From: Echinococcus granulosus
Taxonomy: Eukaryota; Platyhelminthes; Cestoda; Cyclophyllidea; Taeniidae
Reading direction: 5' to 3'
NCBI RefSeq assembly: GCF_000524195.1
Contig: NW_020170402.1
Coordinates: 21,739-85,738, forward strand
DNA: 64,000 nucleotides
Every line of letters starts with the position of its first letter. Position 1 is the stretch's first letter. Below are positions 12,534 through 27,800 of the stretch, piece by piece. The notes below the pieces were generated by a model. The model saw only the letters and a list, made by a program, of their open reading frames with translations. It ran no database searches and was not told the DNA's origin. A program made the position numbers and the translations under genes.

Positions 12534-14212
12534 TTTATTTTTTTTTCCTTCTATACCTTTGTCCGCCTGTCTTTCATCCCCCTGCCTTTCCCGTCTGTGC
12601 GTCCATCCGTCCTCGTGAATGATCCTCGTGTCAGTTTATACAGCCCTTCCTTGGTTGATGGAAATTCCGTTCTTTTATTTTATTGTGGATGGGTTGGACG
12701 TTTCGCACATTTCAAGACAGTTTGAAGTGTTCCTAGTGGTTCGTCGAGACTTCTTGAAGTGCCATTTTTGCAATTAGTGGAATACTGATCTACTTAATTA
12801 GACGTGGGAGAGATGTCTGGTGAGGGCGATCTTGGGTTACTCGAATGCCTGGTCGTGAGTCAAACTTTTCCCTTCGGCTGCATTTATTGGTAGGAGCATT
12901 ATTTTCCCCTCTAGGATTTTTAACCGAAACTTTTTTGCGCTGGCTAGCTGAGGCATTGTGTTAATTATACAAGGGATTAGGTTTTGTTGCTCCCGGTCAT
13001 AACATCCTCAAGATGTTCGCCCACGATGTCGTGTGTATTTAACATTCCGACTTTCTTATCCGATCCTGCGGTCATGAGTACGTCCTCTCGATCTGTTTAT
13101 GATGACCTGTCGTGTCGCAAATAGCTTGGTTGAATTTGGAACTCAAGTATGCGTGAGTTGTTCTCGGTTTGGTAATAATTATATTTTTATGGCATCTGGG
13201 CTGTCGTTGGCTGATTTGCCTCTGAGAGCCCGGAGGTGAACATGCTAATTCTAGACGTCAACGCGTCCTTAGTACTCTGCGCATGGTCATTAATGATCCC
13301 TCCACGGCTCACCAAATATAAAAGTACAGAATAGTAAAATGTGAGGTGGAAGGTGAAAGGTTGGAAGTAACCCAATTACGAAGTGTTTCTTCAGTTCATA
13401 ACACCCCTTTGAGAATGTGGGACATTCTTTTTAGTAAACTTCTTGAACCGAAACCTAGGAACCAACTTCAATTTTCAGAATTTATAGGATTACCCTAGCA
13501 GAATCTGCTTTTATAGGCACGTAAGGTCGCTACATGACAGCTGGCTGCAAAGACTTGTTGCTATTTATAGTCTTTCAAAATGCCACTTTTTGGCTTCGTT
13601 GTCAAGCGCGGGTAGATACACGTCAATCCCTCGGTTCGATACTCTTCACTCTGCCCTCAACTGTCTTTCTCTTATCGTTGAATTATCCCTTGCCTCACAA
13701 AGTGTCGGTTGGACCTGGTGGATGTGACTGAAGTTTACCTGCTTGACGAAGTGAGTGTAATCCAGTTCCAAAAATCCAAAGGTCTCTTGTGCCGTCTGTC
13801 GCGTAGCCCTCGAAGGAGGTGCGTTGTGTGGTAACAGAACGTATCGTCTAGGGGTTAGTTGATAGGTATAATTTCGATGATGGGGGATAGATGCGCCACA
13901 TTTGAGAGGAATTCTTATTATTGATCATGAGGAATTGTGTTGATATTGGATAAAATAATGAGAGGCCAATATGTCAAGAGCAAACCTCGGTGATGCCTGC
14001 CTATGCTGCGGTGAAATGTGTGGTCTCCACCCACAGGCATTGGGAAATCACAGTGAGCTTCAAGGACTGGCAATTCGTCACCTCCCACTCCTTGCGCATA
14101 CATTATGGAAATGTACTGCAAACTTTAGCCCGTTTCGCAACTAATTGGAGTTAAGAAATGTTTTTTTTATTTTGAAGTTTGCTAAGCAAACATCATAGAA
14201 TAGCTGTAGCGT

Positions 14213-14360
14213 CCCGAGACTTCCTTGAAGATGAAAGAAGACAATGCTGGGATTGGTGCTACTGGCATGGCACGATGTTCAGATCACCGCTCGGAGGCAC
14301 AATAGCTGAGTCCCTAATTGGATCGTTACCAAAACCGAAAGTTTAATAACCAATTAATGT
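14213..14360 (+). repeat. dispersed repeat copy 4
   Basis: Head CCCGAGACTTCCTTGAAGA followed by TGAAAGAAGACAATGCTGGG. The tail GTTACCAAAACCGAAAGTTTAA closely matches copy 10 (minus strand at 49.7 kb), which also has AATGCTGGGG and ATTACCAAAACC. Confidence 0.65.
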
Positions 14361-14939
14361 ATTACATGGCCCCTCTTCTCTTTTGAGCGTTGTTTCCGCC
14401 GCTCCTCTTGGCCAACCTCTCGTATCAGCCATCAAAACGTAACTGGTGCTGTAAAACACTCACGAGCCATTCGTACCAGCCATCGAATTTTCGTGCAACT
14501 GCCACTCCACTGATCTCTCTCACCGACTTTACTGGATCTGGTGATTCGTCCTATTTAAGAACTGTATTGGGGAAATGGAGAAGGTGCTGGCTGCTTGCTC
14601 AAAAGTAGTGACATAACAAAGGACGGGATTCAGCAGTTCCCTCGGGGTAGGGTTTTGCGTCTGTCCCTCCTCACTTTTTTCCTCACTTCTGTGCTACCAG
14701 CCATATGTCTATCTGGGTTCTATGTGGCTGGTAGGGGATGAAGGAGGTATCGCGTGTTTACTTCATGGACAGCTCCGTAACGAACTTTTTTAGATGGTTC
14801 ACGGTTACGACTAATGTCGCTTCAGTTGTTAATAGCTCTCCTGCAGACTACGAGGCTGAAGTTGTTCTGCTAGAGGTGGTCACAAATTCTCCCATCCGCA
14901 GCTTATACACTTCTTTGGCCCCGCTAAGGTTTATACATC

Positions 14940-15100
14940 TTTGAAGGCGAAAGAAGACCTAACACTCGGGCAGAGTTTGTATTGTCGGCACGCTGAGGGG
15001 ACCGAAGGCCAGGCCACCCGTTGGAGATATACAATGGTGGAACCCCTGTTTGGCGCGTTGCTAAAACCGAGAAGTAAGCAAACAATTGACGCATTCTGTG
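14940..15100 (+). repeat. dispersed repeat copy 5
   Basis: Head TTGAAGGCGAAAGAAGACCT with AACACTCGGGCAGAGTTTG, and tail GCTAAAACCGAGAAGTAAGC then AAACAATTGACGCATT. The order of blocks is the same as in the other copies. Confidence 0.6.
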
Positions 15101-15792
15101 GTCTCAACTGATCTGCTCACTGCAAACCACATACTTCCAAGGCACTGCCCTACGCCCAGACGGCCCTGCTTTGTGTCTGCAGCGAACTGAGACCGAAACT
15201 AGTCGATGTGATACTCTCTATCGTAACCTCTACTATGGGACTGTCCGCTATCGAGTATTTCTTTCAAAAGGCTCACCGATTGGGACTGTGACCTGCTAGA
15301 CTCACCTTAAAGACGTGAACTCCTTGAAAGCACAGAACTAGAAAATCAACTGAGACCCATTCTTGCGATTGGCCAACATGGAATACGAGGTTCGGCGTTT
15401 TCCCCGAAGAATAGCTGACTATAATGCAGTAGTTCCAGTAGAACTCATCAAACACCCTCATTCCACGTTGGGATTGTAATCAGCCTTCCTTGAACTAGCA
15501 GTAAGATGTCCCAACCTCTTCGAGAGAAGTAAAAATTTTATGTCACATCGTACCGCGCTGCCATTCAAGGCCACCTTGAAGACCCCATGAGGTACCTAGG
15601 CCTGGAAGCAGAAGGACTGGAGGACGAGTAGTATCGATGCCACCGTCATGAAGTCAAGCTATAATTGTGAAGAGATTCACACTATCCCAGTTACTCTCAA
15701 ATCACGTGTCAACTCCCCGACAAAAAATATTATTTATGTAATACTTTTAATCCAAACTCATGGAACGGAAGCCAGTCAGCCGAGTAAGCATC

Positions 15793-18730
<2,938 letters not shown>

Positions 18731-19626
18731 CTGATAAGAAATGTAAAAATTGTTTGATAAAGTGAGTCATTGAAACAGATAGTCTGCTAGTCTAAAAAAG
18801 ACGACCCGAAACAGTCCCCACAACAGTGTCATGGATCACCTACTATGATAAGTATTTCACCAATGCAAGTAGCTTTAAAATTCAATCCATAAAATAGTTA
18901 TTTGTCTAACAAAGAAGATAGTGCCAGGACTACTGGTAATTCTGGAAAATCCGCAGGGAAAAGCATGCATACCAATGTGTCAGCAGCAGCGTAAAAGCTC
19001 TAGCACGCGGGAAAAAACAGTCCCCTTACAAAATACTAAGGTTGTCTAAGTAATGTTAAGGGCACGTGTTTTGCTGAGGACACCCATTACGCACGAACCA
19101 GGAGAGCCACCCAACCACCTGACAACTTACGACGCCAATCGTAAGTGTAGGCAAACACCGTGGTCTAGAAGAACGAATCACTCATAAATTTTGCCATACA
19201 TTTGCAGAGTGTACATTCAGCAACTTAAATTTTTCAATGCTAGAATATCAGTTTATGTTATTTTACGCGACTTCTTTTTAAGATTACCCCTATTTTCACT
19301 TTAATTACTACAAACACATCTTAAAAGCTTATGTGCCCAAAGAGCATAAGTGTGTAGACGCACCACTCTGGTAAAAGATATTTTATTAACTTATGTTTGG
19401 ATCATACTTTAGCCAAGAATTAGTGAGGCAAAAGTGGTCTTCAATTTGATCTCTTCTATCATACTTTGTGTAGAGCATCACTTTTGTGTCTGCGTCTTAT
19501 TTACGGATTTTTCTACATTATTTTGTACAGCTCTTACTATGTGCTGCAAATCATTTTTGTTGGCTTTATCTCCCCTATGTATTTGGCGCCCTATTTGCTG
19601 TTCCGTAGACTTAGGGTCTTGCTGCA
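18731..19626. promoter_or_regulatory. divergent promoter region AKR/PQBP1
   Basis: About 0.9 kb between the start codons of the aldo-keto reductase (-) and PQBP1 (+). No other coding signal was seen. It must contain both promoters and 5' UTRs; no specific element could be pinned down. Confidence 0.5.
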
Positions 19627-21660
19627 ATGCCGTTGCCCCCAGCCTTAGCAGCACGTCTGGCCAAAAGAGGCCTTCTGGACAAGTCGAAAAACGAAGGTTA
19701 ATGCCTTTTTCTTCTAGTGTTGTTTGAATCACATAGCGTACTCACTCCACTTTTTCTTCACATAACTTGGCAGCACTTTCTAAGTCTTCAATATTTCTTG
19801 GTGATACCACAGGAGTCAAAGCTCATATGTTACTGGGTCGTTTGAATTCGTGGTGTTTATGCACTGTGTAAAGTGGGTACCTCAGTGACTACTTCTCACT
19901 TCAGAGGAAGTATTCGCCGAAAGCTACGATGGCGACGGCTCAGGTCAGATCCCACCCATCCTCAAGGGGATCAGTCCTGTTCCTATAATCGAGAATGGCA
20001 CCCTAATTCACGAAATCGCTGCGTGTCCAAATCTCACCAATCCCTATCACGAATGCACCGCTTACTGTTTCGAACGTTACGGTCGCCGTACTTTCAGGGC
20101 CAGTGATCAGCATATGGGTCGTCTGCGCGATCGCATGCTTCGTCGATATCCCCTCCCAAGTCACTGGCTTGAGGTGGGCGACCCTGTAACCGGCCGATTC
20201 TACTATTGGAATACAGTGACTGACGAGGTCTGCTGGCTCTCTCCTCTTCATCCCAGGGCAATCATCACTAAATCTGCTAGTGTTTTGAAAGCACAGACAC
20301 TGGCGGCGAAGGCGGCAGCGGCAGCGGCGTCGGCAGCTGCTCTAGCAGCGGGAGGATTGGATGGAGAATTCGAAAGTGAGAAGAGGGAAGGAAAAAGGGA
20401 CCGATCGCGTTCTCCTACACCACCACCCCCGCCACCACCAGCAACCTCTCAGTCTCCTCTGCTTACAAATATTATGCCACCGCCTTCTGCCCCTCCACCA
20501 TCCTATGTTCGGCTTGGGAAAAGTATGAGACGGGCACCGAAATGTGAGAAGTTTCCGCTTTATCAAAGCTTTTCTTCGAGTCCTCGTTGAAATGCTAGAT
20601 TTTGATTTCGCAAGTACAAGGTACTGGGTTTTTGGTGCCATAGGTATGGCTTGTACCGTCCAGCATCTCAATTGGGTCGCTTTATTTTCCATAAACAGTT
20701 CTTTGTCTTGCAGTATTTTTTATTAAACTGAGATTGTTATAATAGACGGTGGAATTTTTTGCCAGTACTGCTGAAATATCTTTAGACAGCCGGCTTTACT
20801 AGCGACTTTTCGATATTGTGAAAGCTTGTGAATGAGTGTATTCATTGTTTTCTCGAAAGGATAATCTCTTGTGCAACTTTAAAAAGGGTCGTTCATCGAT
20901 TTCGTAACCTGGCTCAGGTCTCTCACTTACTGGTCCTAATATTTGCAGCACTGGCAGAATGGAAATGAAACCATCACGACTGGGATCGTTAATAACGTAA
21001 AGGCGTTTGTATGTCTGTTTGTTAATCATTTACCTCATTCAATCGAATAATTTATTACTGGTGGTGCCACCAACGGGTCCTCCCGTACCTGGCGTCTTCT
21101 GTTTCTGCAGGCTTGGGTTTTACTTGTTTTATCACCGTTGCCTGCCGGCACTCATTATCACTGTTGCCTCTCAGCTTAAAGTACTGCGTTCAGCCCACGA
21201 CATGTGTGTTGATTATTACTGATGTTAATAGGGCATGCTTACCGTCTTCTACAGTTTGTCATATCATTGTGGTAGTTTGCTTTTTTATTTTGATAGCGTA
21301 TAATAAAATGTTGCCGTTTAGCTCGAGCCTCAATTGTAAGTGCCCACCACATAATCTTTGTAACGCTTTTCTCGCTGTATCACGGTTCTGGTTCATCGAT
21401 GCTCCCTGTTTTCCCACGTTTTAGTCGAAAAGCGTCGGCGCAGCGGAGATGGTGATGAGCCTTTGGACCCAATGGACCCCGCAGCCTATTCGGACGTCCC
21501 GCGTGGTGGTTGGACGGCGGGACTGGAGGGCGTCTCGGGCTCTGCGCCTTCTGCAAAAACCGGTGCAGACGTAACCGCCTCTGGACCGCTCTTTCAGCAG
21601 CGCCCCTACCCAAGTCCTGGTGATGTTCTGAGAGCTAACATGAGACAGCGTCAGGATTAG
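19627..21660 (+). CDS. PQBP1: polyglutamine-binding protein 1
   Basis: PQBP1 is a nuclear WW-domain protein of the spliceosome that binds splicing factors and U5-15kD. Three exons: 19627-19696, 19905-20522 and 21425-21660, about 307 residues. Exon 1 encodes [16 protein letters not shown], the family N-terminus. Exon 2 holds the acidic [13 protein letters not shown] segment, then a WW domain with [18 protein letters not shown] and the family WLSPLHPRA, followed by TKSASVLK. After this come an alanine run, a short Arg/Ser-Asp patch ([11 protein letters not shown]) and proline stretches. Exon 3 encodes [16 protein letters not shown] and ends in [19 protein letters not shown] then [10 protein letters not shown], the intrinsically disordered tail whose YxxPxxxVL motif binds U5-15kD (TXNL4A) in human. 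Donor GTATGA at 20523 and the acceptor before 21425 give matching phases. Compared with human, the Asp/Arg dipeptide repeats are replaced by the alanine and proline tracts. Confidence 0.94.
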
Positions 21661-23917
21661 TTCAACCCCTCTGCCCCTTAATGTGTTGATAAATCATTGT
21701 TTACTCACGCAGTTTCGGTAGTACTTTTTGAATTGGGAACGTCCCAATAAGTAATGGTTATTTCGGGGTCTTTTCGGGCTATTAATGGCCACAATATTCA
21801 GAGATTCTGACCACATTGGCAATAATGTAATGCGATTAATGGAACAAGAGGAATTCCTGCCGTAACCCCCCAGGTTCCTCAAATCGCTTCCATCTTTGTG
21901 TAGATTATAATTTGCGGGTGGACTACTGAGAGCTGGAGCGGAACAGCCATGGGAAGCGCCCTGGATGAGGTAGTTGTTTTGCATAACAGGAAGATATTTT
22001 ATTCAGCTGTTAAGTTACAGTTGCCGTCTAGGTGTCATAGCGCACCCTCCCTGCCCAGTCATTTAGTGCTTTCATACATCGGCGGTAAACCTTGCTCTTT
22101 CATGAAGTGTTCTTCTACATCTTTAAAGATTATTCGTTTAGAGGTAAATTATTTCACAAATATCTTGTATTCCGAGTTGGCAGTTTGCCAAAAGTTCAGT
22201 CATAGCGCGTCATCTTTTAGAAGTTGTCTACATATTACCACTAATTGTATTGAAGCAGTATTTGACACGAACAAATTAATGACTTGTTGATTTTGAGCAC
22301 ACTAAATTACTTGCAGTTTTTGCATGGAAAAGAAGGCAGCTTCTCGAGAAAAAGTATCCAAAAATGTCGAACTGAAGTATGTTAATTGTGATGCTCCTTT
22401 TGCTGGTTGGCAATAAGTGTTTATTTTCTGTTCAGCACGTTGGATGCTGTTTAATCAATTTTGTCGGTGTCCCTCTTAGCTATCTCTTGGAGTTAACAAG
22501 TGTTTAATGATCCTAAAATCAGATGAGACACCTCGTTGAAAGCCAAACTCTTTGGCTTGGTTGGCATTTGATATTGTCTCCGGTTTCCTGCCTCTCCCCC
22601 TCCTCATACTGGCGTCACAACGGATGTGTTCAAATAGGTATAACTCCACAAATTTCTCCTACCATAACAATCAACTGCCTATCCTCTGACCAGTGAACTG
22701 ATGTACCATGGCTGTGAGATTATCTTAAAGACCCACACTTTGTTAGTTTGGTGTTGCACTACCACCTCTAATGATTCCACGATGTCTATATCGCACCGTC
22801 AAAATTTATTTAAATCCTGATTAAAAATGGTACACGGTAAGGAGACTCTGCTCGTGAATGTGTCTGTTTGTGCCACCATGTATACCCGAGAACGAGTGCG
22901 CACCCTCACTATCTGTCCGCTATCTGTGCGTAAAATGAAATCTCGTACGACAGCACCTAAAATCGTCCTATTTTCGCGTGTCATCAGACTATTTACCTTA
23001 TTTTAAGACTTTCGGCGGTAGAATAAATCAACTGGTCTCCTTAAGATTACTTCAGTTTTGTTGATGCATTCAATCTACTTATAAAGGAGTCAGTCATATG
23101 TTACTGCATTTGAAACGCGCAGATAGACGTCTGAAACACTGGTAATCTGTTGGGCAAGATTTTCGTTTATTACTTGAACCACTTTATTTCACTTCACAAA
23201 TTTTATTCGACAAGGTTGAAGGAGATGCATACTTTCTGCAGTTGCTGCTGTATCCGAATGACGAATTTGCCTTCGTCGCATTGAGATTGGCTGCCTAGAT
23301 TCTGTTTTTCGCCTTGTTTAGACCCATTTGGAGAAAATTAATGCAAAACTGTAGTGATTTTGTGTCAATTTAAGTATACACACTGTCGTGTCGGGCCTTC
23401 ATGATCAGGTCTCCACCACGATGGTGGAAAGAAGTTCTATTTATCCCATCTGTACTTCGAATTTTGATTAGTCACACTCCACACCTAGAATAAATTTGTT
23501 TGAAAACAAGGGAAGTTAAATATGAATTCAGTTAGAATCTCACCTGCATTTGGTAAGGAAATTGTAGGCTTATGCGTTTTTACGTGAATGTACTTATATC
23601 TGATGTGAAGTTTTTTGACGCCCTGAAGTTTCTTTTTACAGCATTGTTGTGAACGCCCTAGTCAACTTTAAAGGGAGAAATCTGGGCATACGCTTTTCAG
23701 CATGAACACCTAATGTTTTACGGCACTAATCAGGGTCTAAAAAGGCATTGACTACTCCAGTATAATTTCTCACGCTCCTCGTCATAGCTTCCACACAAAA
23801 CGTGCGAATCCACCTTTACGCTGTGAAAGCGACGGTACCGGTAAACGTATTCGCTCTTTAAAGTTAAACCTCGCGATGCACTTGCACTCGAAAAAAAAAC
23901 GCGTGAGCATCTAGAAT
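21661..23917. other. intergenic region, nothing recognised
   Basis: This holds the PQBP1 3' UTR and about 2.2 kb of AT-rich sequence. No open frame shows protein-like composition or a splice-supported exon, and I recognised no repeat copies. Confidence 0.5.
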
Positions 23918-24151
23918 ATGCTCCCTGAAATCGTACGATATTTCGTCTCATCAGCACCCCTGCACATCTCGCCCGAGCCCGCACTGCAAGGCAGAGCGCT
24001 GGGAACGATGCTAGACAAGAAAGTGAATGAGTGGGTGTTTGGAGTCTCCCTGACTTTTTGTTTATTTGTCACCGCACTCAACATCTGCCTATTCTTAGCC
24101 ATTAAATTTGGCCATAAAAAGGCTTTAAGGGGAATGTATGAGATTGCTTAA
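23918..24151 (+). CDS. small single-pass membrane protein (putative)
   Basis: A 77-residue open frame, not recognised as any family. The N-terminal third is hydrophilic to amphipathic. Residues about 39-64 form one clear hydrophobic span (WVFGVSLTFCLFVTALNICL continuing FLAIKF), preceded by LDKKVNE and followed by GHKKALRG, as expected for a transmembrane helix with flanking lysines. The frame is GC-richer than its surroundings, and an AATAAA lies 138 nt past the stop. A second in-frame ATG (TMLDKK) could be the true start, giving 47 residues. The context offers no clue to function. It could be a mitochondrial or ER microprotein, or chance, since antisense frames overlap it. Confidence 0.45.
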   Translation: MLPEIVRYFVSSAPLHISPEPALQGRALGTMLDKKVNEWVFGVSLTFCLFVTALNICLFLAIKFGHKKALRGMYEIA

Positions 24152-24288
24152 GGCCGATAAGTGCCTCAGCACCGTTGTGAAATCACAATCTTACAGGGCG
24201 TTCATTTGGATTACTAAATCCTTTAATTGAATCGTTGGTAGAGTTGTCACCTTTCTGTAAGATGTGCCATTTTCCTGGCAGTATTTTG

Positions 24289-24294
24289 AATAAA
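24289..24294 (+). promoter_or_regulatory. poly(A) signal downstream of small ORF
   Basis: AATAAA in the context TTTTGAATAAAGTCGC, suitably placed after the small membrane-protein frame ending at 24151. Confidence 0.4.
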
Positions 24295-24761
24295 GTCGCT
24301 TACACCAATCTGATTTGTAGTTGATTGAATTGTCTTGAGCCGTTTTAATCACTTAGGGTTTCTGCGAGGCAGGTTTCAAATTTCCCAGAAAAGTAAAACA
24401 GCTCAGCGTAATAAATTAGCCGTCGGAAACGTTTCTAATTTGCTAAGTGGAGGAAAGTTTGCGGAGACGATGGTCGTTAAAATTTGTCCAGATCGATCCT
24501 CTCCTCTCCCTCTTTCTCATCTTCTCTGCCTTTATTATTTTGAATTTGACTGATCTTAGAACAAGATCTTGCCCACTTCATACTAGCCACTAAAATCTTT
24601 ACCGACAATCAACAATGTGGGAAAATCGCGCAAAGAGTCCAACAAGGAAATTGGCGATTAGAACAAGGGCTTGAAGGGCAATTGCACCCTTCCAAAATTT
24701 GAAAGATAGTATTGAAACGGATTTCCCTTGATAGTAAAATTTGGAAATCTGCAATTGCCAC

Positions 24762-24890
24762 GCCCTGAGATTATCCTGAAGACGAAGGAAGACGTAACAC
24801 CTGGGCAAATGTGTGTTGCTGACGGAGCCTTAAGTCCCACTGAAACCAAAGCAACGAGTTAAATAAACAATCAAAGCATTGCGCAACCGT
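24762..24890 (+). repeat. dispersed repeat copy 6
   Basis: Blocks CCTGAAGACGAAGGAAGACG, CTGGGCAAATGTGTGTTGCT then GACGGAG, and a tail GAGTTAAATAAACAATCAAA then GCATTGCGCAACC, one of the best-preserved ends of the family. Confidence 0.65.
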
Positions 24891-27800
24891 CCACTCGTTG
24901 TTTTCAAGTAAAATTTCAAATTTTTTCCGGTAAATAGGTTAGAATTAATAGTTTAAATGTGATTTGATTGATGCTGGAGAAAAGACGGCACATCATTCTA
25001 CTTGGTTATTGTGATATTTTCAAACCAGACAGAGCCATCCTCGTGTAATGTCGTAACGCCGTGTAATACTGCATCCCAGTAAAGCATTAATCATTGTTTT
25101 TTGTTGGTGCATTCAAACAAAGGGAAAGGTGGAGAACCCCCATAGAACGCGGGAAACCGCTTTAAATTCATTCGTATTCCACGGTCCATGAGTTTAACCT
25201 GTCAGCGTACCTTGTGATCCCTTTGATGCATCTTGCATAGTCATGACAACCGCAAAAATGTGACCTCTTCATAAAAAAGGCGCGTTTTTATGTTGAAGGT
25301 ACTCACGTACTCATACGTACCCATATGCAAATAGGACCATAATGAGTGTCCACCAAGCAGGTCAGAGAAATCAGCGAAGGCCACGCAATTGTGGTTCTAC
25401 TTCTTTTGAATTTACATGAGCAAACTTCAAAGTTAAAGTTGCATCAAATATAACTTACATTCTTATCAGCAAGATTGAAGCCCCGATAGATGATGTGATT
25501 CCTTCAGCAGTGGGGCGTGCAGATTCTTGCCGGTTTCAAGAAACCTTTGGCTTTGAGGCAGAACAAAGTTCGTTTACGCCAGCAAAATAGTTCCTTTGTG
25601 CCTAATCGGAGTAAAATTTAATGAGATTTAGCGGAAATAAGAATGCAAAGTGGGTGTTTACAGGAGTAAACAGTTTGTTGAAATTGTGAAGAGGGATTTC
25701 ATCATCTTGTGGTTATGCACATTGGCGATGACGAAGAAATGGTACACGTAAATACATTCTTTCGTTGACCCAGATTTGTGACTTGACTCGGCTTGACCAG
25801 GACCGAGGGCAAAAACGCGCTGGAAATTGTGTGCTAATTCAATGCAAATACACCAGTGATCAATAGGAGGGGCTTCGGGCCTACCCGCTTTTACTCACTT
25901 AAGGCGAGCTTTTAATGTTGAACTCACCTAAATTAGTAATTTCTTTCTTCTTAAGTCAAGTGTTAACAGAACGAGGGGTGAATTCCACTGAAAGGGGAAG
26001 GTTAAAATACTAAAAGGACCATTACGAAATCTATTTTTGATAGAGTAAAACAATTGTATGTTTAATTGAGGAAGCATTACAGTCCATTCGAAGTTCACTG
26101 TTGGTTAACTACAGGTAAATTTACTTTCTAATGTGCCAAAAAGTGGTTCTAATTTCATGTGTGAGTGTGTGAATTGTGCCTAAGAATGGGGTATCAAAGA
26201 TATGCTCCATAATATTTTATCCAAGGTGTCTCAATAAAACAGAAGTTGTGTTGAAGAGCTTGTACTTCGTTTTTTGCATAAACCAGCATTCAACACACCA
26301 AACGCATTCCATTTCGGGTGTTTTTGTAACTGATCCGGGACCAGAACAGTACGGCACGGCATTATTTTTGATAAAAATTTGTTTTTCCCAAAATTACCCC
26401 TTTGTTGTGAAAACTTCGTCATTTTTGTTCAGGCAGCTAAGTATGAACGGGAAATAGTGTTAATTAATTCGATGCGCCTTATCCCCTAACCATTCATTTC
26501 ATCAGTAAAAACCTCCAAAGTATACCAATGAAAAGAGGCGAAATCTCTCAAATTTAAAGTAGCCTTTGGCAAGGGATAGGCGTCCATTGTTTGAGTTCTT
26601 CATTTATTCATCAGCCAGAACAGGGACTAGTTTAGCGTTCGAAAAAAAAATTTAGCTTTGAATTTGGCATTACCGGCGCATCATGGATGAGGGACAATTC
26701 AAAAGCGCTTACAGCAACGTTAACTAGCAACGCCATCAGCTAGGGTAATTACGGGGTCTGAAAAGTAGGGTAGGTTCTGCCATCTCCCCTAATGCACCTA
26801 CATCGCATGGGTATTCATGTACTACAGTGGGCACTGTAGCAAAGGTGGCTTTCAGTGTACGCCTAGGTAGTCCCTCGTTCAACAGCCTGATCGGAAGTTA
26901 GTCTCGCCACGATGAAATCATTTGGAAGTGTCTCCATCCTGACGCTCAGGTCTAATCAGTTCTAGAACGCGGCAGACAAACAGGAGTCGCAACAAGGCAG
27001 TCAAGGGTGGTTATGGAACCGTGCGTAAACAAAAGATGGGCCACACCTCCACTAAAACGTATTTGGTTTACAAAACACACGTACACACAGTCACGGGAGA
27101 CAAACAAACCACCTGAAGTGAAGTGAAGTTGAAACCACAAACAAAGTGTGGCTTGACAATTGACCCGATCAAGCTCTATGAATAGTAAACATCCGGCTCA
27201 CCGATAAACTGTCTGAGATTAAGATCTAGGCAGGCATAGAGTTCTCACTCTATTTCATCTCCAATGGAAATTATGGAGGAATTACAGTATTTTTTACATT
27301 TCTATTGGACCACACTCACCTCTTCCACTGTAATTGGGGTAAAAACCAATATACTGTTTTTTCAGTGCTTAGAGGCCCGCCAAGAAGCCTTTCTTATGTG
27401 TGGCTGAAGGATATTACTAATTCCACCGACCAGCCTGATCGCATTATCTCCTCTGTCGATGCATACACCGCCATCAGATTTGCGTCAACTGCAAAAGGTC
27501 TACTTTTTCAGCTGCGCTAGAGTGGTGGATCGAAAATTATTTCCTCCGCCAGTGCAGTTGACTAGGTCTGCACAAAGGACGGTTTACTATTCAAAAAAAA
27601 AAAAAAAATCTAACTGTCCAAAAGGGCGGAAATCTCTCACCTATGTATGGGAAACTCTTGTTAATTCTGACTTTTAAAATGGTAGAAGGCTGCTTACTGT
27701 AGCAAGTTGTCGTTTGAATCCCTTTCCTGAACGTATACTAGATTGGGGAACCCTAGTAAGGAATTGGCTACAGCTCCACTACGTGGTTCAATGAGAACAA

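Larger units (their letters stand above)
12534..15792. other. intergenic region with two repeat copies
   Basis: This lies between the ends of two convergent genes (ABCF1 and the aldo-keto reductase). It begins with the T-rich ABCF1 3' UTR. No open frame here has recognisable protein features. Copies of the dispersed repeat lie at about 14213-14360 and 14940-15100. Confidence 0.55.
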
